A DNA stretch of 64,000 bases from Ostrinia nubilalis (lineage: Eukaryota > Arthropoda > Insecta > Lepidoptera > Crambidae): positions 12,802,001-12,866,000 of the forward strand of contig NC_087099.1 of the NCBI RefSeq assembly GCF_963855985.1, read 5' to 3'. The position numbers were made by a program, and so were the translations under genes. This document shows positions 39,455-49,084 of the stretch, one piece after another (within the stretch, counting starts at the first letter, position 1; every line of letters starts with the position of its first letter). Under the pieces are notes generated by a model, which ran no database searches, was not told the origin of the DNA, and saw only the letters and a program-made list of their open reading frames with translations.

Positions 39455-39780
39455 GACTTATCAACTCGGAAAGGGATCAACACCGTATCGCCTTTCGCGC
39501 GCTGTCAATGGCGAGGCGAGGCGTTTACGTTACCGTGTGGTCTGCGGAAAAATCGTCGCTTGCCTCTCTGACGTAACTGACATTTTGCAAAATTTTCAGG
39601 CAATTAGACAGATCGATTCGTCTTGCGAAATTGATTAAGATGGTGTTTCGAAAAAAATGTCAGATACGTCAGTTAGAGAGGCAAGCGACGAAATATGCGT
39701 TGCAGTATGGAGTTTCATACAAATAATACTGACCGCCTCAAATTGATACGGTTACGATCCCTTTCCAGGTTGATAAATGT
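39455..39780. mobile_element. MITE with imperfect inverted ends, about 325 bp
   Basis: cttatcaactcggaaaggga at the left pairs with tccctttccaggttgata at the right, and aatcgtcgcttgcctctct with agagaggcaagcgacgaaat inside. A related end fragment (ttgatccctttccgagttgc) occurs near 41840. Confidence 0.7.
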
Positions 39781-39828
39781 GCGACTTATTTTGGTACGAT
39801 AACAATATTTTTGGCGCATACTTTATAG

Positions 39829-40031
39829 AGAACGTCGAATTCATCACGTCGAGGCAGGGGAAGACCATGATCCGCCTGGGGGATTACACCTTCAGCCTGA
39901 ACAAGAACAAGAAAGAAGGAGGCCCAAAGCAGCGCTGGCTATGCACCAGGTGGTCGCGGCACGGCTGCCGAGGGTCTATCATCACTATTGAAAATATGAT
40001 CGCTAAATATAACAATGTACATAATCACTAA
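39829..40031 (+). CDS. mod(mdg4): FLYWCH zinc-finger terminal exon E29
   Basis: The acceptor atactttatag ends at 39828. It encodes 66 residues: NVEFITSRQGKTMIRLGDYT, GGPKQRWLC, x7, CRGSIITIENMIAKY, HNH, TAA. The loop between the cysteines is one residue longer than in its sisters E27 and E28 (T-R-W-S-R-H-G). Confidence 0.9.
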
Positions 40032-40059
40032 AGTGTCAGATGATTGAAACTTCAACCAC

Positions 40060-40974
40060 AGCAACGCGGGCAGATCGCCATCGCAATCTCCAGATGCCAA
40101 TGACAGGTCGCGCGACCCATGACAGTCCGCACGACCTGTCATTGGCCTATGATCGCGCCGGCGATGGTGAACTGCACCCGTTGATGTGGTTAAAGCATCA
40201 AACTTTTTAAATCTGTGATCGCGACACACGGCTGTCAGTGTCAAGTGTCAACTGAAGACGGTGTCAGTCCTAGTCAGGGGGTCAGAATAGACTGACGTTG
40301 CAAATGAATCGACAGATGCAGAAGAAAAAGGAGCCCTATATTTATTTAAAATCTTTATTGCACACATAATAAACAGTCGTACAACAGGCGAGCTTAATGC
40401 CATGTAGCATTAAGCTCTGTAAGCAAAATTATGTTCTGTCTTTTTGTAAATAGTTATACGAGCACTTGAGAGAGCGCGGAGAGTCATAGTAGGTACGCGA
40501 TGGAATTTTTTTATGGGTATTCGAAAATTAGCTGTCAAGTACCCTTAGAACTCCAGTCGAGAGCGTTTTAGGGTACCTATCAGTTTTTTGCGTACCGCTT
40601 TACGATTTGGCAAATTACTGTATTAAATAATGTGTGTGAGACTAATATTCGCCAGCTAAGTATGCCTTGTTTGGTTATCAAAATAGTAAAGGCAGAATAA
40701 AATCTGTAAATATTACAACTTTATAGTAGGCTCTTGGTGTTTATAAGTCTTCTTTTCTTCTCTTCTCTATAACAACGGTCATCGTTTGTTTTTTGATATT
40801 AAAATAGATTTTAAATGTTGTCCATATTGATTTTTATTGTGTTGTAACATTAATATTATTTAAATTTGATCATATTTAAGGCCCAGTTCTCATAAGATTA
40901 AGATTGACGCTGCAGACTTATTTTGGTACGATAGAAATACATTTAATTTTATCAACTTGGCCCATACTTTATAG
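40060..40974. other. Intron with a GC-rich hairpin
   Basis: At 40096-40145 gccaatgacaggtcg and cgacctgtcattggc form a hairpin inside a GC-rich segment (40060-40260) that is probably a mobile element. The rest is AT-rich, ending with the shared gcagacttattttggtacga intron phrase near 40911. Confidence 0.45.
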
Positions 40975-41183
40975 AGGACGCTGCTGAATTCATCACGTCA
41001 CGACAGGGGAAGCCCATGATCCGCCTCGGGTATTACCACTTCAGCTTGAACACATCCAAGGGACCCAAGAGGAGATGGATATGCAGCAAGTGGGCCTACG
41101 GTTGCCGCGCCTCCATCATGACGCTAGACAATCAAATCATTAAAATCAACAATGTACATAAAAATCATTTTAATGTTAAATAA
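40975..41183 (+). CDS. mod(mdg4): FLYWCH zinc-finger terminal exon E30
   Basis: The acceptor atactttatag ends at 40974. It has 68 residues with no early ATG: DAAEFITSRQGKPMIRLGYY, KGPKRRWIC, x6, CRASIMTLDNQIIKI, then H-K-N-H-F-N-V-K and TAA. The terminal His pair is separated by two residues (HKNH) instead of one. The stop codon overlaps AATAAA. Confidence 0.88.
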
Positions 41184-41419
41184 ACTGTATAATTCATGGT
41201 CAGTCAGGATTTCTCTTATTTATTAGTCTTTAAACAATAAACAATATTAGTTTTTATTGTGTTGTAATTTGTTCATATTTAAGGCCCAGTTCTCATAAGA
41301 TGTAAGATTGACTCTGCTGACTTATTTTGTTACGATCTAGAAATAGATTATCAACTTGGCCCTTATTTTATTTTATTTATTTATTAACCAACAATGTTAC
41401 ATTGAGGCTTTCTTTATAG

Positions 41420-41619
41420 AGGTCGCTGAATTCATCACGTCGCGAAAGGGGAAACCCATGATCCGCCTCGGGGATTACCACTTCAGCCTGAACTCATCCA
41501 AGGGACCTAAGATGAGATGGATATGCAGCAAGTGGGCCTACGGTTGCCGCGCCACCATCATGATGATAGACAATGAAATCGTCAAATGCAACAATGTACA
41601 TAAAAATCATTTGAAATAA
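41420..41619 (+). CDS. mod(mdg4): FLYWCH zinc-finger terminal exon E31
   Basis: The acceptor tttctttatag ends at 41419. It has 65 residues: VAEFITSRKGKPMIRLGDYH, KGPKMRWIC, x6, CRATIMMIDNEIVKC, H-K-N-H-L-K, TAA. It is a sister of E30, sharing SKWAYGCRA and HKNH. The stop overlaps AATAAA. Confidence 0.9.
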
Positions 41620-41925
41620 ACTGTATATTTCATGATTATTCAGGATTTCTCTTATTATTCAGGATATCTTATACCTCGCGTGAAATATTTGTTTAATTAA
41701 GTGGTAGATCGTTTTTCATATTCAATACTAAAGCGGCCATATCTGTCTATTTAATCTCCTTACATCCCTTTGGACAAATAATGTAAGGTATGAGCGCTCA
41801 AAGAATGCTCCTCGCGGCGAATTGGCGATACCGTGTTGGTTGATCCCTTTCCGAGTTGCTAAGTTGTGACCTTTATTCTACGAGTACATTTCTTTAAATT
41901 ATGTTACTTTGGTTATAATTTATAG

Positions 41926-42119
41926 ATGCAGTATACATCAGATCGAATCGAGGCAACCGAATGCTCAGAATAGGAAAGCACAAATACAGTTTGCACAAGC
42001 ATTCCTCGAAGGGGCTGAAGAAGAAGTGGGTCTGCACCAGCACCAAGTCCCGGTGCCGGGCGACGGTGGTCACCTACGACGACTACATCAGGAAACACAT
42101 CGATCTTCACAACCATTGA
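41926..42119 (+). CDS. mod(mdg4): FLYWCH zinc-finger terminal exon E32
   Basis: The acceptor ataatttatag ends at 41925. It has 63 residues: AVYIRSNRGNRMLRIGKHKY, KGLKKKWVC, x6, CRATVVTYDDYIRKH, HNH, TGA. Lys replaces the usual Arg before the Trp, and the central stretch is strongly basic. Confidence 0.88.
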
Positions 42120-42266
42120 TTTTACAGAGAAAGTAAATATGACAGTATGAGTTTTGCTTACTGCATGCAATTGAATAATATAAATATTTTCAACTTTGCT
42201 ATGATGATTTAAACTAGCTTGTTGTAATATTTGATGTCAGATGAATATAGTTTTATCCGTAGCGTT

Positions 42267-42434
42267 GGTGCGTACAACACGATCCAGCTAACTGCGCATC
42301 TCTCTGAATGCAACTCTTCCTCGCACTTACCCGCGCACCTCCCTACATTCGCCCCGTTTTGTACCAGAGCGTTGATGTGACGTCACGGCCGTCAAGTGCG
42401 CAGTTAACTCGACCGGGTTGTCTTATGTGCACAG
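42267..42434. mobile_element. MITE with imperfect inverted ends
   Basis: gtgcgtacaacacgatccag near 42269 pairs imperfectly with the reverse complement of tcgaccgggttgtcttatgtg near 42411, and aactgcgca with tgcgcagtt directly. Confidence 0.6.
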
Positions 42435-42634
42435 GTACGTACAGACGTACAAAGTAAATTTTGCTGTCACTCTCAATAAAACCAATATGAATATGGTTTT
42501 ATCTGTAGCATGTATTTTTTACGCCTTACCTGTTTGACCTAATCATTGGTAACAACTTTTTAATTGCCCAGCTAGAGACAGTGTACATTGGAGTGGAATA
42601 GTCTTACCTGTTATGTCAGTTGTTAGTATGTAAA

Positions 42635-42793
42635 GTCTGGTCGCCGAGCACGTAGAATTTCGTCCAATGACCCCAAGCTACCTATCCTTATGTGTGCGAG
42701 CGCGACAGCAATATAATTACGCGCGAGCGATAAGGATTGTAGATTGTAGCTTGGGGTCATTGGACGAAATTTTACGTGCTCGGTGACCGGACT
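42635..42793. mobile_element. Fold-back MITE, about 158 bp
   Basis: gtctggtcgccgagcacgta and the right end acgtgctcggtgaccggac are inverse copies with few mismatches. Further in, cgtccaatgaccccaagcta pairs with tagcttggggtcattggacg. The middle is GC-rich (gcgagcgcgaca, acgcgcgagcg). Confidence 0.82.
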
Positions 42794-42914
42794 ATAGGTA
42801 TTTGTGAAAAGTACAAAATTTTGGTTTTTAGCCTGATTCAATTGTCTTTACAATTTATAGATATAGAAAGTGTTAGTTATCTTTTAATAATACCCTTTCC
42901 GTTTATTTTTGCAG

Positions 42915-43117
42915 ATTATGGGCATGCAAAGTTTGTGACATCAAGACGCGGGAACCGTATGATCAACATAGGGAAATACAACTTCTGCCTTCACAAGCCC
43001 TCTACAAGAGGACCCAAAAGCAGATGGGTGTGCAGCAGCACTGCCATCGGGTGTAAAGCCGTCATCTTTACCCTGGAAGACATTATCGTTAAATATAACG
43101 ACAACCATAACCACTGA
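42915..43117 (+). CDS. mod(mdg4): FLYWCH zinc-finger terminal exon E33
   Basis: The acceptor tatttttgcag ends at 42914. It has 66 residues: YGHAKFVTSRRGNRMINIGK, RGPKSRWVC, x6, CKAVIFTLEDIIVKY, HNH, TGA. An upstream-open frame to 42776 crosses the preceding MITE and is not coding. Confidence 0.9.
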
Positions 43118-43503
43118 AATAATTCTATACGATTTACATTATGTCGACGTAAAATTGTGAATTTCGGCATATTATAAATTTTACTTAGATTACAATCTTA
43201 CCTAACCAGTGTTAGTTTACAATCTCACGCGTCATATTATAAACTGACGGAGTTTACAATAAATGATTGTGGTTCCACTGGTGGCGACACAACGAAATTA
43301 CTCATAGAACGTATTACTTAAAAACGCGTATATTATAAAATATATTTACTTTGGACTTCAGAGTGAGAATAAAGGTCTAAAAGTCTTTAGACAACTTGAT
43401 TGTTGAATTTTTACTGTTTGTTTTAAGTAAAGTATTTTTAAAATTTGAAATCGAATGTTTTTCTTTGTTAATTACATGAAGAACATTTTCTGATTAGTTG
43501 CAG

Positions 43504-43690
43504 AATATACTTACAAAGCGTGCTAGAATCTATCAAGTTTTTCAAATACTATACTATTCAAATCAAATTTTGAGTCATATTGGAATCAAAACTGGGTATT
43601 GGATTGGGTCTGGATATTGCAAGACCACCATAATAACTTATCTGAAACACGATACACATCAATTTATTATTGTTGAAAAATCGGCATATA
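43504..43690 (+). pseudogene. FLYWCH exon relic
   Basis: After tagttgcag the array phase gives E-Y-T-Y-K-A-C and a stop. In the neighbouring frame the sequence later reads G-Y-W-I-G-S-G-Y-C-K-T-T-I-I-T-Y-L-K and T-H-Q-F, matching the GC-x-x-x-I-I-T to HxH part of the domain with both terminal ligands partly lost. Confidence 0.55.
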
Positions 43691-43777
43691 AATTAATATT
43701 TCGTGTATTTCTTCATATTTTATTTTTCACGATATTTTCACACTGCGTCAAAACTATGTAAAATAAATATGCATGTG

Positions 43778-43895
43778 TCACGAGTGGGCTCACCACAATA
43801 GTCGAGCGGTTGCGTAGTTTGAACCCCCGCGTTCCGCGAATGTCGAGTTGGCCAGTCCGACCCCTTCACCTCGGCTATGGTGGCTTTAATAATTT
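43778..43895 (-). mobile_element. tRNA-derived SINE, copy 1
   Basis: Read on the - strand it begins GCCACCATAGCCGAGGTGAA (A-box-like) and contains a B-box-like GGGGGTTCAAACT, followed by a shared non-tRNA tail ending in gagcccactcgtgacac. A better-preserved copy lies at 52960-53085. Confidence 0.62.
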
Positions 43896-43920
43896 ACCTA
43901 TATTTTATTTTACATTCAAG

Positions 43921-44123
43921 GATTGCGCTTTGTGACATCCAAGTTCGGCAATCCAATGATCGTCTGGGGCAAGTTCAGATACTGCCTGAAGAATGAGGTC
44001 AACAAGCGAAGCCCGAAGAAGCGTTGGCGCTGCATCAAGCTGTCCAAAGAAGGCTGCCGCTCCGAAATCGTAACCATAGACGACCAAATCATAACATTTA
44101 ATGATGTTCACACACATGACTAA
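43921..44123 (+). CDS. mod(mdg4): FLYWCH zinc-finger terminal exon E34
   Basis: The acceptor tttacattcaag ends at 43920. It has 66 residues: LRFVTSKFGNPMIVWGKFRY, RSPKKRWRC, x7, CRSEIVTIDDQIITF, HTH-Asp, TAA. A Trp in M-I-V-W-G is unusual. The SINE copy ends about 25 bp upstream, close to the branch-point region. Confidence 0.88.
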
Positions 44124-44214
44124 TCGAGGAGTGGACTGAAAAAGTAATTGGTACATACTCGTATTATATGTAATTGTATTATTATTTTAGTCTTGACACA
44201 ATAATAATTTTTAG

Positions 44215-44359
44215 TGGATATGTTTGAAGTAGCAGAGTTCGTAACTTCCAAACGTGGTGGCCATGATGGCGTGCTCGTCTAATAAAATATTGCAAAGCCT
44301 CCGTCAGAACCATTGACAACTCCATCGTGTATTGAAATAATGAACACTGTCATGATTAA
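44215..44359 (+). pseudogene. FLYWCH exon relic with internal deletion
   Basis: The acceptor aatttttag ends at 44214 and the phase is right: D-M-F-E-V-A-E-F-V-T-S-K-R-G-G, then a stop. The central third (through RWxC) is missing. The last third survives as K-Y-C-K-A-S-V-R-T-I-D-N-S-I-V, followed by a stop, N-N-E-H-C-H-D and TAA. Confidence 0.75.
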
Positions 44360-44635
44360 ACATGTAACATTTTGGAAAATGTCCTTCAAAAATATATTTA
44401 TAATATTATAATATTTTTATAATTTCAAATGAACCTCTTTTTATTTCATGATAGTAATTATTTTTCTCTAAACAGGCTTAAAGCGCTTTTACACGTCCAA
44501 ATATAGCTTGATCTTGTGTTGTAGAGAGAGATTTTGCATTAAATATGACAACTTTCTATAAAACTTTCTTGAACTTGACAATAAATAAATCAAGTCGATC
44601 GATATCAGTCCATATTAAATATTTTTATGTTTGTA

Positions 44636-44800
44636 TGGCGTCGGTCCACCTACAAGGTGGACGACTACATTATAAAGGTAGCAGGAAGGCGCTGGACGCA
44701 GGCCGCTACCATTACCGGGCGACATGGAAAGCATTGGGGAGGCCTATGTTCAGCAGTGGACGTCCTATGGCTGAAATGATGATGATGTTTGGAAATCTCC
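44636..44800 (+). mobile_element. RTE-like LINE 3' tail
   Basis: It encodes, with frameshifts, the R-W-T-D-D and K-V-A-G-R-R-W-T-Q-A-A phrases, then tgttcagcagtggacgtcct and a (gat)n tail. The tail is at the right end, so this copy is in + orientation. Confidence 0.75.
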
Positions 44801-45175
44801 TAAACGATGCTGTCGAACTAACGCTGGCAAAAGAGCTCCTTTATGGCGTTTAATGGATGCATACAACAAATATTTTACTGATATCGATTTATTTGTAGTG
44901 TCTCCCTCAAAGTTCAGAAAGTGCATCCTTGATGTATTAACGAATGTACCTTAACTGTATTTGTTTTTTTTTTTTCACATTAAGTTAAAGCAATTATAAC
45001 ACTGTTTGTTCGCTTGGTTTGCTTGTACCAAAATAAGTTGGTAATATTACTATGAGGATAATGGTGCTGGTTGTGTAATAGTATAAATTTATTTATGTTC
45101 AGCAGTTGTATTTGCAATATTGCGCAATTGTTTGTTATCCCAAATAAAATAAAAAAATAAAAATGTATTTTACAG

Positions 45176-45375
45176 AATACCACCGAGCAAGATTCGTCAC
45201 CTCCCGGCGGGGGAAACGTATGCTCCGTATGGGAGACTTCACGTTCACCCGCCACAAGTACACGAGCCGAGGGTGCAGGCTCAGATGGGTGTGCTCGAGC
45301 AACGTCAAGTGCAAAGCCTGCATCAAAACTGTCGATGACGTCATTGTACACTCTTATAATGTACACAATCATTGA
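45176..45375 (+). CDS. mod(mdg4): FLYWCH zinc-finger terminal exon E35
   Basis: The acceptor gtattttacag ends at 45175. It has 65 residues: YHRARFVTSRRGKRMLRMGD, RGCRLRWVC, x5, CKACIKTVDDVIVHS, HNH, TGA. Two extra cysteines lie near the core (R-G-C-R and C-K-A-C), and the Cys-Cys spacing is five. Confidence 0.9.
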
Positions 45376-47214
45376 TATTTTTCTATTTTTTGTGTGTTTG
45401 CCTTCGCTAACTCGCAATTACAGATAAAAAGTATAGGTACAGTCATATGAAAACACTATTAGAGGTAATTTTATTAATTATTTATAACACTGGTTAACAG
45501 TGGTTTTGGTGCCAAGGAACTGTATATATTTTTTGATTGAGGACCTTATGCTGGTTGCTTTAGTAGCAAATTTGTTGATTTCCTACGTGTGGTTTTCTAG
45601 ATTTTGACGTGTATAGAAAAATACAATATTTTACCAAAATCAGCGTTTATAATATTTTGAAATGCTTAAAAACTTTATTTTCCACGACTTTTGTGAATGA
45701 GGTGTAATGGAACTATCACGTTACATCCTCCAGCAGTAATCAGCCATCATATACCGATCCCATCTGCCTTGGTACCTCTCTTCCAATGGTTTTTAGGTCT
45801 TGATAGCATCGCTCTCCTTATTCTTAGCTATAGCATGCTATAGTGACCCAAGATTATCTGGGAATTGGTCAAGATGACTGTGGAGGTAGTGCTCTTTGAT
45901 GAAAATTATGATATCCTGAGTTTTTAAGGCATGTCTCACAATTTCAGAGTAGTTACTAGACTAGAGATTTCCGAAAAAAAAAAATTGTAATTTCAATTAA
46001 CAAAATCTATGCAAATCGTTCCAAATTAGTTACAATATTAATAAAAGATACCGATTTCTTAAGTTCGATGAAACTTAAGAAATCGGTATCTTTTATTAAT
46101 ATTGTTATTTATGGACCATTAAAAATTACTTAATAAATTAATTAAAAAAAAAATGCTCAAACTAGGATTTTTTTTCGTTCTTTCCTCACTTTCTCCACTG
46201 TGAACTTCATGTTACGGCTTCTTTGACCATTGTAACATTGCCTTAAGTGTTCACAGCAGATTATACAAACAATTTTGGGTGTCTACAGCTTGAATACAAC
46301 CACAATTTCCGACTTAAAGTAAGAAAAATAAGCACTTTTAATAAAATATTGCCTGAATTTTTGAACTTGTTAACTGTGTACACACCACAAATGTAACAAA
46401 AATACATTTTGATTATTGAGACAACTTCTTGGCAATGTAGACATGATATTAAAATAAATGCATTTATAAAAATGTACCGATAACACTACAAACTGTGCAA
46501 CCAAAGTACCGATTAAAGCTAAATTTTAAAACTGAGGGTAGATCCAAAACTACACGTAGGAAAAAAAAAAGAAAAATATTTTTATTATTACTAATACACA
46601 CCTAATAATAAACTATCAACAGAATCTCGGCACCATTTTCATTTTGATTTTTTGTTGACCTGTGTAATTAAAGGTAGGTGTATAATATGTAGTGATACAA
46701 TTTTGAATTTGGTGTCGAATAGATTACATCTTTGAAATCGTGTTGTTTTATTATAATTTGTTTCATTGTCATTGACATTGTGATTGACATTGACACTATT
46801 AACTCGTTCCCACCGCCGCAACTCCTCTATAACCAGGATCTACGGCTTGGCCAATAAAAACCCAACCAGTGAAGGTCAAGTTTGTCCCGGGGGAAAGTCA
46901 AACAGTCAAACGGTGAAGGTGTCGGACTTTTCGACTCTTTAGCTAAATACATAAGTAGGTAGAATCTTGAATTAATACCATCTCAATCATTGGAACTAGT
47001 ATAATTAAATCATATACCTAATACAGAACATATTATCCTCACATGTTCGTTGTTAGATGATTTTGTACAATAATATTTTAATGAAGATCAAGATTAATTT
47101 TAAGCTTGCAACTTCATAATTGAGAACAGTGACCCAAAGTATTTTAAGTGTAAGTTATAAATCCAAACAGATAGGATTTTTATAAAAGCTTTATGCTTAT
47201 TATGTTCATTTCAG
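45376..47214. other. Long exon-free stretch with a perfect hairpin
   Basis: At 46032-46105 a 32-bp arm (acaatattaataaaagatac, then cgatttcttaag) is repeated in perfect inverse after an 11-bp loop. The phrase catcctccagcagtaatcag near 45724 and what follows to about 45960 look like an old transposon fragment I cannot place. No FLYWCH exon or relic was recognised in these 1.8 kb. Confidence 0.5.
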
Positions 47215-47423
47215 GTTTCATAAATGGGTATATCTCGTATCGTTTCGGAGAATCCACTCGCGGCAATAAGATCTTGCTATGTGGTGGAAACCGATTCTCC
47301 TTGAAGAAACGGGGAACACCTAGGGAAATGTGGCGTTGCATCAAGTGGGGAAGCGGCTGTCGAGCGGCCATCACTACGTTAAGAGACATGGTTATCAGTT
47401 ACCGGGTGGTGCATAACCATTAG
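47215..47423 (+). CDS. mod(mdg4): FLYWCH zinc-finger terminal exon E36
   Basis: The acceptor gttcatttcag ends at 47214. It has 68 residues and a divergent start (FINGYISYRFGESTRGNKIL), then the core EMWRC, x6, CRAAITTLRDMVISY and HNH at TAG. As in E2, E37 and E38, the residue before Trp is not Arg. Confidence 0.87.
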
Positions 47424-47692
47424 TCGTGAAATAACGAGACTAAAAATCCTCGGATTTCATTGGCTTCCCTTTCTGTGCTAGGTGTTTATTCAAAAACTAT
47501 GAACCTCATGAATTTTTTTACAAATTATTATGTAAATGACCTTTAATTTTGATAACAGATAATAAAATAAAATATATTTATATATTGTGTTTTTTGTTTA
47601 ATTCATTCGTAAAATATACAACGGCTAGGTACCTAGTAATAGGTACTATTAGTAAATATGCATTTTCAACTTACATAGCAACTACACTCAAC

Positions 47693-48206
47693 ATCAAATA
47701 AACCGCACCTTCCGCGACGCGAACTTTAAAGATTTTCTTCTGACACAATCATGGTACCCCAACAATATTGGTGTTATTTGAAAGCCCAATAAATATCCTG
47801 AAAGAAAAATACACTTAATTTCTAAATTAATGAGATAACATATACCATAAATGTGACTTGAAAATAGACCTCACTTTGGGCTCACTTCTGGGATCAATTA
47901 GACCAATTTTTATGGTTATAAAACCAAATAAAGATCTCACGTGTCCTCTTTAACAGATGGATAGCGATTAATCTCAACTTAACAGTTTTATAGTCATAAA
48001 AAATGGCTATAGCGTAACTACCTATTTTTTGAAGAAGTGACTCTGGATCCTTGTAAAGACACATTTTTGGGGTAAAAACCTTTCATTTAATGAAATGAAG
48101 TTTAGAACTAGGCTTTCAAATGGTACCAATGTTGGTGGGAAGTGGGGATGCATACGTTTGATAAGTGCTTGTCGCGGGAAGTGCGATTTATTTGATGCCG
48201 AGTGTA
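47693..48206. mobile_element. 520-bp non-autonomous DNA element, copy B
   Basis: It is an inverted copy of 20057-20579: its right part contains gaagtttagaactaggcttt, matching the reverse complement of aaagcctagttctaaacttc near 20150. The ends are tacactcaacatcaaataaa and tttatttgatgccgagtgta. Confidence 0.82.
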
Positions 48207-48342
48207 TAAACGCATGCGCTTGTCATATGTAAGCAGGCTCTTTGTGTCCTGTAGTTAACTCGCTGAAGTCTGCATGTGACTGTATACTAAAAAAAGTATG
48301 TATAAGCTATGTCTATGAATGACTAACATGCGGTTTTATCAG

Positions 48343-48698
48343 TTCGTTTCAGAACAACTATACCCAACACTGTGCCTTATAAGGTGCCGAATGTGCCATA
48401 CGTGCCGAAAGTATTCCCGATGTACGCTCGACAGCAACAATTTGTACCAATAAGATTCCTCATACTGAAGAAACCGGAACACCGTCTGGCAACTAAGACT
48501 GGAAAGATACATTTAACACGGAGGTTCTGTCAGCGATGCTACAAGATGAACGTTCTCGCAGTGGGAAGCCGCCTCGCCGTGAACTATACGCAGAAAGTGA
48601 TGACTTACTGCCCTGCGTGCCCTTCGCAACCACATCTCTGCCTCACATGTTTTAGCGCAACACATCCTAATGTCCCGAATTCCACGCGCGCCTGTTAG
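48343..48698 (+). CDS. Candidate terminal exon with piggyBac-type Cys-rich zinc ribbon
   Basis: The acceptor ggttttatcag ends at 48342, and the length to TAG is 3n+2, the array's splice phase. It encodes 117 residues with no FLYWCH motif. Residues 11-36 are rich in Val-Pro. From residue 47 the layout is H-L-T-R-R-F-C62-x2-C65, a longer linker, Y-C89-x2-C92-P-S-Q-P-H-L-C99-x2-C102-F and H107. The paired C-x2-C with a final C-F-x3-H matches the C-terminal zinc ribbon of piggyBac-family transposases and PGBD proteins as I know it. No other transposase part, TIR or flanking TTAA pair fitting an element is seen nearby. It is either a captured transposase domain used as an alternative exon or an unusually intact remnant. 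Confidence 0.6.
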
Positions 48699-48725
48699 AA
48701 ACGATCAAATTAACAACTTTATGAT

Positions 48726-48845
48726 ATGGTTGGGTTGCACCATCTTACTTTAATTTTGGCAAACGTCAAAAAGCTGTAGCGCCATATAAAAACACCGATT
48801 ATCGTTGATAGTTACGGTCAAAGTTAGGTGGTGCAACTCAGCCTA
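48726..48845. mobile_element. Small MITE, about 120 bp
   Basis: ggttgggttgcaccatctta pairs imperfectly with the right end taggtggtgcaactcagcct. A related element lies at 59142-59227. Confidence 0.6.
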
Positions 48846-49084
48846 AGAATAAGAACTTAAATATGATCTCTTATTCGCCCGTGAAAAATAATTTTAACCT
48901 ATTTCTTATTGACCTTTGGCTGAATGTAATTATTATTTTACTTTTGTTTTATGTTCTGGTTCATGATTCGTTATCGTCCTCATTTTGTGATTTTACAAAT
49001 TATTCGGCCTTTATTTTTTTTATTTATTATAATGGCATAATAAACTATTTACTAACAACAGCCAAAGGCTCTTACACAGGGACA

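Noticed and set aside
48253..48710. TTAA sites on both sides of the 48343 exon as ends of a piggyBac element.
   Set aside because: No inverted terminal repeats adjoin these TTAA sites, and TTAA is common in AT-rich DNA.
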